From Eledone cirrhosa (Eukaryota > Mollusca > Cephalopoda > Octopoda > Eledonidae): a DNA stretch of 64,000 nucleotides. The stretch lies in the NCBI GenBank assembly GCA_964016885.1, contig OZ024740.1:2780836-2844835 (forward strand), read 5' to 3'. The position numbers and the translations under genes were made by a program. Of the stretch, positions 56,161 through 64,000 are shown piece by piece. The stretch's first letter is position 1, and each line of letters starts with the position of its first letter. Below the pieces are notes generated by a model. The model was not told where the DNA came from. It saw only the letters and a list, made by a program, of their open reading frames with translations, and did not search any database.

Positions 56161-58653
56161 CTATATATATAAAGGGAAGATGGACATTGTTTAGTGTACC
56201 GAACTTGCCTGCTACACCGTTCATCCAATTTTCATGAAACCTCACACATATATAAAACTCAACGCGTAGAGTGGAATAGGCTACTTGAAATTTTCGAAAA
56301 ATCGATAATCGGGCCCTATGACAGAATGTTTTGCGATTCCAATGAAATTTTATGTGAATTCGAACACAAGAACTCTTAGTTTACATCTGGCGCAATAAAA
56401 ATAAATTTCATATGCCCATATAAGGACGTGCGTTATTGATTGGACGGCCAGCTGCATGTCTTCCCAGCTGTCTCAGTAAACGACCGACCATTAAAAAGTT
56501 TCTTTTCATATTCCACCTTATTCAAGTGGAAATACAGTATTATCCCTATCTGAAAAGGGAACCAAATTTAATGGTGTCTTTTGTGAACCTAAAAGCTGTG
56601 AGTAAATTTTCAAACAGTCTTAAATAATCATGCTTTTTGAAAAAAAAATTACTAAATAATACGTTGAGCAGGTTGTGTTGTACACAAACAATACAAGTAA
56701 AAAAATTTACGTCGTACCAATGTTTTCCTTTTTTAAACAAAAGATTCTAAAAAATTACTTAATTTATAATACAGTCTTTTGCACAGGAAGTGATTAACTT
56801 TTCGGGTGTTTAAACGTAAGTTCACCAATGGTTTGTGTCTTCATTATTAGCCCACCTCTAATGGCATTTTTTGTTCTGCTTACGACTAAATGTTATGAGC
56901 GTATTTGCAATTAATTGCGCACACGTGCACACCTGCATGCAGATAGACACTGACAGCCAATAAAAATCGATAACTTGCTTATTAAGATATCGGTCAAAAA
57001 GAGAGATTGAATGTACTTTAGAACATTTTTTGAATATATTGTTCTTTTTGGCATGATATGTCAGAAATATAGCTACTATACACTTTGGTTATTTTTTGTA
57101 ACTAAAAAAAGGTTCCTTTTGGGTGGATACTTAACGAGAAAAATCCTAGGGTTTTGGACAAGTTTGTTTCAGGCGGTGTATAGACGCCTATTTTGTCACA
57201 CCTTGGTCATGAATTCGTATTCTTTTCCAATAGATATTTTCCGCTCTATAAGGCTTACCAGGATATAAGGCGTATCATTTAAAATCAGGTCCGCGCAACG
57301 GCGTGTAAGGCCAACCAGAAAATGCTATCTTCTTTACTTTTAGTCTAGATCTATTACTTCTGTTAGAGCCGTGATTGATTACCATTGTATTATTTATACA
57401 TAAGGCTCACCGGAGTATAAAGCGCAGAGCTGTTTTTTGATTAAATTTAATTATTTTAAGTGGAATTTATAGACGGGAAAATTCGGTAAGTTATTGTAAT
57501 CATATTTCCAAACCTTCCCATTCACCAGTAACCATGCTAACGAATCTGGTGTCATCTCTCTCTGTATTTAATCACCTCTCTCTAACCTAACAGCTTCGTT
57601 ACACGTCGTTATGCCCACACGGAAACGTTCAAGACTTACCTCCAAAAAAGGTACAGCTATTGCTTTGAGACAACGAATTAGGCGTTCTCAGGTATGCGTT
57701 CATTCACAATTGATTAATCCTTTATGCAATATTCTCCCTTAATGTTAGCAAGTACTGCGTTTATCCTAACTGTCACCGCTTTTAAGCAACTACAACATTC
57801 TAATCGTAGTTATATTAAATTTATTGTCTTACCTTGATTCCCTTTTGTTCATGTTAGACTTTTCTCATTTACTATTGACACTGCCATTGGCTTAGCTAAC
57901 CAGTAGAATTAATTGATTTTCTCTAGGAAACACCTGCTGAGCGCGAATCTTTCCCGGCTGGTTGAGTCACCAACATCACGTACGACAAGGCTTGCTGATG
58001 TTCGCCTTCGTCGCCAACAAGCGCTGACGGAGGAATCACCAACATCCCGTCAGACGAGGCTTGAGGCTGTGGCAAAGGGCAATAACCCTAGATACAATTT
58101 TGATCAACTTTTTTTCACCTATAGCAAATTTACCGGGACAGGTTTTTAGTTACTCAAATCTACTTCAGAGATCACGCATTGATGTAAAAAATCAATAAAA
58201 CTGAAGCGGAGCTCGACTTTGGGCAAAAAAACAAGGCAAAGTTACACATGGGAAAACTTTTTACAGGAACGTCCTATATTCTTGAAAACTGTCACAAAAG
58301 ACTCGCCATTATGCCGCGGTTAAGATAAAGGCCCTTTTAATTCTTCTTCTGCACATGTGAGCGCAAAAATTGTAAAAAAAAAAACCCTGAAAGTAATCGA
58401 CATTTTCACCCTGCTTTAAATTAACTGAACATTCAATATCAAGCGATTTTGACTTCCGTCAGTCGTGCAGAGAACAATTTCAACGATACACTGTGTAACT
58501 ACAATTAATAAATTACACACCTGTGTCTACTAACCTATTTTTTTCCATTGAAGTTCGAAGTTTTGAACCTGTGATGCGCGGGAAGTAACTTTCACACATT
58601 CTAACAGACCAAAGCTCGACTTACACCCGGGCAACGCCGGTTACTTCTGCTAG
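56160..58653 (+). mobile_element. Bounded Helitron, 2,494 bp
   Basis: The 5' end TCTATATATATAAAGGGAAGATGG starts at 56160 after an A-ending TA tract. The 3' end has the hairpin CCCGGGCAACGCCGGT and TACTTCTGCTAG (58650-58653) before T. It contains a remnant of the RepHel N-terminus (57611-58149) and no Rep or helicase. The first 1.4 kb carry no coding sequence that I recognise. Confidence 0.85.
57611..58149 (+). pseudogene. Helitron N-terminal exons with an intron
   Basis: From ATG 57611 the frame reads MPTRKRSRLTSKKGTAIALR and QRIRRSQ. It then meets CAG|GTATGC (57691/57692), a good splice donor. TTTTCTCTAG|GAAACACC (57926/57927) is a matching acceptor, and the joined frame continues ETPAERE. 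A frameshift soon after leads to ESPTSRTTRLADVRLRRQQ and ESPTSRQTRLEAVAKG (57913-58149), the ~20-residue repeats typical of Helitron N-termini and comparable with 2796-3080. The frame dies at 58149. The 234-bp intron is inferred from sites only. Confidence 0.6.
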
Positions 58654-58662
58654 TATATATAT

Positions 58663-58818
58663 ATTGTTATACTTTGGGAGGGTCATGTTTCCAATAAGAA
58701 ACACATGCACAAGTTGCTTTTCTTAAATTTATAAATTTAATTTTTAATAAATTGGAGTGAAAGCAACTGGTGCGTGTGTTTCTTATTGGCAATATGACCA
58801 TCCCAAAGTATAACAATA
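58663..58818. repeat. Inverted-repeat unit, 156 bp
   Basis: The outer ends ATTGTTATACTTTGGGA and TCCCAAAGTATAACAAT are exact inverted repeats. Inside, GTTTCCAATAAGAAACACAT and GTGTGTTTCTTATTGGC pair with a few mismatches. It begins 10 bp after the Helitron CTAG end and is followed by TA repeats, like the other foldback units here. Confidence 0.85.
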
Positions 58819-58871
58819 TCGGTTTCAACACACGTTTTCATATAAATAATCTTGCTAAACAAATTCAGAAA

Positions 58872-58876
<5 letters not shown>

Positions 58877-58912
<36 letters not shown>
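58877..58912. repeat. (TA)n microsatellite
   Basis: Pure TA tract next to the 3' tail of the RTE-like LINE. Confidence 0.95.
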
Positions 58913-58915
<3 letters not shown>

Positions 58916-60836
58916 TCATCATCATCATTTTACGTCCGCTTTTCCCTGCTTGTAAGGGTAGGACGGGTCTTATTCAGCACAGCATCTCTCCACTTGTCAC
59001 AGTCCTTCGTCATCTCCACCGTGAGCTTCAGCGATCTGAGGTCTGTTCTCACCACCTCCGCCCATGTTTTTCGTGGTCTACTCTACCACATTTCCTGACA
59101 CTTCTTCACCCATCGGTCATCCTCCATGCGCATCACATGTCCATACCACCTCAGTCTCCACTCCCGTACACTACATTCTATCCCTCTCAGACACAGTTTC
59201 TCTCAACACATTCATGCTGGGTCGTTCATGCACATTGTCACTGCACATCCAACGGAGCATGCTTGCCTCATTTCTCTCCAGCCGTCACATATCCTCTGCA
59301 GATGTTGCCCATGTCTCACTACCATGCAGCATCGCGCTCCTCACACAGGCATCATACAACCGACTTTTCGTACACAGGGAGAAACCATTCTTCGTCAGCA
59401 GAGGAAGCAGCTCCCTAAACTTCTTCCAACCTGTCCTTATTCTAGATACTATGGCCTCGGAACACCCTCCTCCCATGCTAATCTGATCTCCTAGGAACTG
59501 GAAGCTATCCACCACTTCTATAGCACCCGCCTGCATTTGAAAAATGTTTCTATCAATGCGACTTCTACTGTCTAATTTCCCTGTACATCTACTGCATACA
59601 TATTTCTCCCTACCTGTTAGTTTGCCTGCTATCCCGCTACATCTCTTGTGTACCCAAGATCTGCATTGTGTACATTCTATAGAATGTATGCCAACTCCTT
59701 TTCTACATATCGAACATGGCCATTTCTCTGATGGAATCAGAGTTTTGTCCTCTTTTCTACTCATCAACACTTTTGTCTTAGCTAGGTTCACTCTCAGTCC
59801 TCTTGCTTCCAACTGCTGTTTCCATAGCCAGAATTTATTCTCTAGCTCCTCTACTGATTCTGCTAAAAGAACCAGATCGTCAGCATAGAGAAGTTCCCAT
59901 GGAGAGCCAGTCTTAAATTCCTCTGTTATGGCTTGGAGGACTATAATGAACAAGAGCGGGCTCAGGACCGAACCTTGATGTACTCCTACCTGTATCTGGA
60001 ATTCCTCACTAAACTCCATTCCTACCCTGACTTTACTGACAGCACCTCTGTACAAAGTTTGCACTGTCCTCACAAGCCATTCCTCAACACCTAGTTTCCT
60101 TAGGGACCACCAGATGACAGATCGGGGTACCCTATCAAAGGCCTTCTCTAGGTCAACAAAGGCTAAGTATAGTGGCTTATTCTTCTCAAAGAACCTCTCT
60201 TGTAATTGTCTCACCAAGAAGAGGGCATCTGTTGTACTCTTCCCAGGCACAAAACCAAACTGCATCTCATCTAGTTTGACCCTTTCTCTAATTAGTTGTA
60301 CTAATATCCTTTCTGCCACTTTCATAACCTGATCCATCAGTTGTATATCCCTATAATTGCTCCTCTCCAAAGCATCCCCTTTACCTTTGTAGCAATTTAT
60401 GAGAATACTATTGCACCAGTCTTTCGGTATGACACCACTATATATAGCCTGATTGATGATGCGTGCAACCAGTTTAGTGCTTACGTCCCCTGATGCCTTC
60501 AGCATCTCAGCAACTATTCCCGATGGTCCAGCAGCCTTACCATTTTTCATTTCCTTAATCGCCTCTTGGACCCTATATTCGTCAATCTCAATAGCTGGTC
60601 CCTCTGTCAGATCTACTGAGGGTAATTTCTCTCTCTCCCATTCCTTCTCCACATTCATCAGTCTCTCATAATGACATATCCAGGCCTCCTTTTTCTGATC
60701 ATTCTGGACACTAAGTACACCGGCATCATTCCGGACACATTTATCTTCAACAACATCCTGATTTGCATTGACACACTGCCTTGCAATGTGGAACACCGCA
60801 CGCCTCTGATCTTCCCGTCGCAGAACATTGGCAAAT
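58913..60836 (-). mobile_element. RTE-like LINE, 5'-truncated, minus strand
   Basis: On the minus strand the RT-containing ORF runs from about 60836 to 58930. The element ends in (ATG)n (CATCATCATCATCAT on the plus strand, 58912-58927), the short-repeat tail typical of RTE elements. The 5' truncation lies in the region before the RT. TA tracts border both ends. Confidence 0.8.
58930..60836 (-). pseudogene. RTE-like reverse transcriptase with PHD-like finger
   Basis: The open part (60836-59285) reads VQEAIKEMKNGKAAGPSGIV, QFGFVPGKSTTDALFLVRQL, AFVDLEKAFDRVPRSVIWW, GVHQGSVLSPLLFIIVLQ and ELLYADDLVLLAES, an RT core with YADD. A cysteine/histidine finger, CSICRKGVGIHSIECTQC...WVHKRCSG...YVCSRC, sits after the RT core. 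VVDSFQFLGDQISMGGGCSE and RSAMLHGSETWA follow. A break near 59285 leads, in another frame, to WYGHVMRMEDDRWVKKC and LKLTVEMTKDCDKWRDAV near the end. No endonuclease domain is left because of truncation. Clade name is by motif; RTE-like is my best call. Confidence 0.8.
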
Positions 60837-60837
60837 A

Positions 60838-60858
60838 TATATATATTATTTATTCAAT

Positions 60859-60920
<62 letters not shown>
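60838..60920. repeat. (TA)n and (GA)n microsatellites
   Basis: TA tracts at 60836-60848 and 60860-60878, then GA at 60879-60918. They separate the RTE-like LINE from the Penelope-like element. Confidence 0.95.
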
Positions 60921-60922
<2 letters not shown>

Positions 60923-60954
60923 CAGTAATCAAAGTTCAGTTTAAGTCATTTATT

Positions 60955-61001
60955 TGCTTACAATTGTTTCCTCCAAACCGAGGTTTGGATTCTTCGGAGC
61001 A
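60955..61001 (-). ncRNA. Hammerhead-like fold in the Penelope 3' region
   Basis: On the minus strand: TGCT, CCGAAGA, ATCCAAAC-CTCG-GTTTGGAG (7 pairs plus a closing mismatch), GAAAC, AATT, GTA, AGCA. It is the same architecture as at 55370-55416 and 55493-55539. U4 of the CUGANGA box is C; the GAAA box, the GUH triplet and stem I agree with the consensus. Confidence 0.55.
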
Positions 61002-62538
61002 GCTAATTATAACATACTTGACCTCCTTTTCAACCCAAGAGACACATAAAACATATGCGCATATTGATCAACAGTGGGGTGACATTCATCAAATGAAATA
61101 GCATGGCAATTTACATATAAAGTGTTACATGATAAAAATAAAAATAAAATAAAATAAGAGCAAGAGTGAAAATAAAGATAAACATGAAGCGTTGGCAGTC
61201 TATGAAGATAAAGCAAGAGGAAAGCTTAGAGTAGTCAGTGCATGAAGCAATCTCCCGTGTAGCATGCACGCTTGTCTTATCTATACATGATTAGAGTGCG
61301 TCAGAATGATATTTGCAGGGTCAGGCAGTTGAAGCAGGCAATCGATCTTATTATATAGGCTGAATTATGAAGTCATTTATTCTCATACATCTGTATGATA
61401 TAGTCTCGGATGCGGGGAAACACCAAAATATCAAAAACCTTCAACATACTATAAACCTTATTGTATCGTAGGCAAGGTCGTACCACTGTCCTTGCTCACA
61501 CCACCACTCACATAATCCATGAGACGCAATATATATATATAGAGAACACGCGTCTATCGTATAATTCGCAGTGGTTCAGCATATAGTCAAGCTATAAACC
61601 GTATCCAGTCGGTTCTTAATTAATATATCATGCTGTCCAAATTCCGGAAGTGCCTGAATGATTAAGGGGAATTAATGCGTAAGGGGAGGTAACTAGCTAG
61701 TTATTTTAGTTACATTACTATGCTAAACTACATTAATGGTGATTCAAATACGTGCCTATCATGTGAAGTTATAACTAATATCTAGAGTATGGTACCCATT
61801 TATAGGTTAGAGAGTTGTTCATTAAGAAGTACAAGGGTGTATATACTAGGATGATTGCCAACCATTAATTAAGGGGTGTCATATCTGAACGTTCCATAAG
61901 AGGAGTCAGACTCTCAAGTCACTGCTCCATGCAAATGTAATATAACAGTAGGACCTGGTATGGTCCCACTATTATATATGCCACCCGGTAGGCTCCGGAT
62001 CATTGCTTGCCTGCATCTCCAGTAAATCTTCGGTATGGTCCGGAGATCCGATCTCTCATATAAATGCACTAGTCTGGCCATCAGGTAATAGACAACCCCC
62101 GTCTCAAGTATAAATCAATTATGTATCACATCTCCAAGCTAGAGTGGAGTCTATTAATAGGTATAAAAGGAGTCCACATCAAGATGATTACGTGCATAAT
62201 TCAATGAACTGATCGCTTACAGTATATACTCACTTAACAATACGATTATCTATCTAATCATCAATCTATCTCTTGGTGGTAATCCATGCACAGGACTATG
62301 CTATCACAACCAGTACCGAGTCCCCAGTTTATACTAATCTTATATTTGTGCAATGCAGAATAAGTAGTCCACGGTCGGAATATCAGTATTAGAGGTACAA
62401 GGGGGTATTCCCAGGGTAGGTGGCACTCAAATGCTGTCAGTATTATCTTTAGAGTATAGAGATGGGTGTGGATGTGAGGTGTAAGGTGTGCTACTGATGT
62501 TAATTGCTAGGGGTGGTGCCGGTTCCAGTCTGACATTA
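61002..62538 (-). other. Long non-coding 3' region of the Penelope-like element
   Basis: No open frame or repeat of note over 1.5 kb. Base composition is more even than in the flanks. Position between the ORF stop (62539) and the hammerhead-like block suggests 3' UTR plus pseudo-LTR. Confidence 0.45.
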
Positions 62539-64000
62539 TTATATATAGGGTTTAAAGTTTTGGAACGAGTGTCGGAAGCGGTGTTGGCAATTTGCGAACA
62601 CTTCTGATTTTTTATTAAGGAGATTATGTTTAGAGAAGATGATAGTATGGGTCTCTAGTAGACAGAGGTTACAAAATTTATCAGGTGGTTTGTACGATGT
62701 TGCACTACCTACCACTTCCCATTTAAGTGTATATATTTTATTTTTAGTTTTTAGATAGTGTATGTAGCTAGATAGTGAAGTGGAGTTGGCTAGACTGTGT
62801 TTTTTGAAAGAGTGGAGGTGCGAATTGTATCTAGTTTTGAAGCAGTTAGAAGTGGAGCCTATGTAGGTTTCAGAAGAGCTGTTAGTTGTGACTGTACATG
62901 AGTATATGATATCCTTGGTTAAGCATTTTTTATCTAAAGGGCAGGTTCTACTTGATCTACAGTTACAATTACTCTGGGTGCTAGTCTGCCGGTTACTATG
63001 CTGTGTAGAGGTTTGGAGGTTAGCTATAGGGTTATGGTTATGCGGGTTGTGGTACGCAGCGTTAATGTTTACACTAGTGCTATTACTACTATTTCCATTG
63101 ATATTACGGTTATTTGTTATAATGTTACTTTGACTGTTATTTTGAATGTTATTTTGAAGGTTTATCGACCGTTGTGATTTAGTTTGTTGGAAGTAAGAAT
63201 TAATTTTTCTTTTATTTGTACTAGCTATGTGGTATGCTAAGTTAGGCGTAGTAGAGTATGAGATCTTAATAGTGTTTTTGTTTAAAAGGCCGTGGTACCT
63301 GTGGCCGGATGGGAAGTGTTTATCTAGTAGTGAGAAGAAAGCCCTAGGAAGGTTGGTAGAGACGTTTAAATTGAAAGGAGGGTTGAAAAATGTATTATTT
63401 CTTCTTCTATTTCTGTTTTTTATGTCTGGTGATTTGTTTCCTTTAATGTTCCTATGGTCATTTCTGTGGTGCGGGTTACTCTTGTTGTTACAATCCCTAT
63501 TAGTGTGTGTGCAGTTGCTATTCTTATTACTAAATTTTCCCATGGACATGTTGTGTGAAATGATGTTGTAGCTATGTGTTTTTGTAGGTAGGAACTCTAT
63601 CCCTGTATTATGGCCTGATCTAGCTAATGCCTGATTATAATACTGCGAGTTATTGTTAAATGTGTTTATGTCATAGGATAGATTAGAGATTCTATTAGAT
63701 ACTCCCTTAGAGATAGAGTTCAATATAGATTTAGGGTGGTTAGACTTGGTATCTACGTAGATGAGTTTTTCATTAGGTTTGTGGAAAGGTGCATATATCA
63801 TTGAGTCTAAGTAGAGTGTGGCGTCTAGGAAGTTGACGTTTTTGTCCATGGTAATACTAAGGTTAAAGTTTTTGAATGTTTTGTGCAATAGTTTTCTAGT
63901 CCTTTCTATATTGAATTTTTTATAGTCTATAAGTAGAAGTGCATCGTCGCGATACAAACCACCGCTGAGGTACGGAAGTTCCCTGTGGATTAGGTTAAGT
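62539..64000 (-). CDS. Penelope-like RT/GIY-YIG protein, partial (N-terminus off window)
   Basis: The minus-strand frame is open from the window edge (64000) to a stop at 62539, about 487 residues. It begins NLIHRELPYLSGGLYRDDAL, the RT catalytic YxDD box, so fingers and palm lie outside. Next come the thumb region, an Asn/Lys-rich stretch (about 63530-63400), DKHFPSGHRYHGLLNKNTIK and KISYSTTPNLAYHI. Then follow NCNCRSSRTCPLDKKC (cysteine cluster) and the GIY-YIG nuclease: DIIYSCTV (about 62895) and ETYIGSTSNCFKTRYNSHLH. CNLCLLETHTIIFSKHNLLN is the usual C-terminal Glu block. The enzyme would cut the target and copy the element RNA. No stop or frameshift is visible in this part. Confidence 0.85.
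   Translation of the reverse strand, partial: LNLIHRELPYLSGGLYRDDALLLIDYKKFNIERTRKLLHKTFKNFNLSITMDKNVNFLDATLYLDSMIYAPFHKPNEKLIYVDTKSNHPKSILNSISKGVSNRISNLSYDINTFNNNSQYYNQALARSGHNTGIEFLPTKTHSYNIISHNMSMGKFSNKNSNCTHTNRDCNNKSNPHHRNDHRNIKGNKSPDIKNRNRRRNNTFFNPPFNLNVSTNLPRAFFSLLDKHFPSGHRYHGLLNKNTIKISYSTTPNLAYHIASTNKRKINSYFQQTKSQRSINLQNNIQNNSQSNIITNNRNINGNSSNSTSVNINAAYHNPHNHNPIANLQTSTQHSNRQTSTQSNCNCRSSRTCPLDKKCLTKDIIYSCTVTTNSSSETYIGSTSNCFKTRYNSHLHSFKKHSLANSTSLSSYIHYLKTKNKIYTLKWEVVGSATSYKPPDKFCNLCLLETHTIIFSKHNLLNKKSEVFANCQHRFRHSFQNFKPYI

Larger units (their letters stand above)
60925..64000 (-). mobile_element. Penelope-like element, 3' part, minus strand
   Basis: It comprises the end of an RT/GIY-YIG ORF (64000-62539), about 1.5 kb of downstream sequence and a hammerhead-like block at 60955-61001 on the same strand near the far end. 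Penelope-like elements carry terminal pseudo-LTRs, in which hammerhead motifs have been described. The left border is set by the GA tract; the element continues beyond the window. Confidence 0.65.

Overview
The window reads as nuclear DNA of a cephalopod, most likely an octopus. The evidence is the set of tRNA-derived SINEs I recognise as cephalopod types (6150-6335, 44816-44965, 50425-50585, 51415-51535), the AT-rich background with very many TA, GA, CATA and AAT microsatellites, and the density of Helitron, Penelope, LINE and Ty3/gypsy debris. I see no rRNA, tRNA gene, CRISPR or bacterial operon, and no convincing multi-exon host gene. The best host-like signal is a promoter-like patch at 45085-45372. 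Taxonomy and family names come from recall and motif reading; no search was run.

Layout. 1-1250: end of a Ty3/gypsy element (integrase plus LTR). 2165-5073: a Helitron that has lost its Rep part. 5120-8380: SINE, a short bounded Helitron and GA/TA repeats. 8383-10310: 5' part of a LINE on the minus strand. 10311-33375: the centrepiece, nine non-LTR retrotransposon copies of two related families (called A and B here), all on the plus strand and separated only by (AAT)n tracts. Both families have an N-terminal Myb-like helical region, an RT with an MDD core, a CX2CX8HX4C finger and a PD-X14-D restriction-like endonuclease. That architecture and the microsatellite target fit the R4/Dong clade. 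Order: A1, B1, A3, A4, A5, B2, A2, B3, A6. 33376-34940: LINE 3' ends. 35597-36060: probable solo LTR. 36500-40346: a large decayed Helitron on the minus strand. 41664-42594: a Helitron whose first codons are fused to the helicase tail. 43052-44965: gypsy integrase, a gag-like fragment and a SINE. 47162-48922: a 37-bp minisatellite cut by a hAT-like MITE. 49070-53690: minisatellites, two SINEs and otherwise featureless DNA. 53811-58653: two foldback units alternating with two end-to-end Helitrons. 58913-60836: an RTE-like LINE. 60925-64000: a Penelope-like element (RT plus GIY-YIG) running off the right edge.

How it fits together. Almost every protein-coding trace belongs to a mobile element, and most are broken by stops, frameshifts or deletions. 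The longest open frames are the 801-aa RT/endonuclease frame of B2, the 867-aa frame of A2 and the Penelope frame at the right edge. Two observations stand out. One is the 23-kb retrotransposon nest inside what looks like one ancestral AAT tract. The other is a set of hammerhead-ribozyme-like folds, four copies at three loci, with matching stem I strands and a C in place of the conserved U in the CUGANGA box. One of these copies lies downstream of the Penelope ORF on the same strand.
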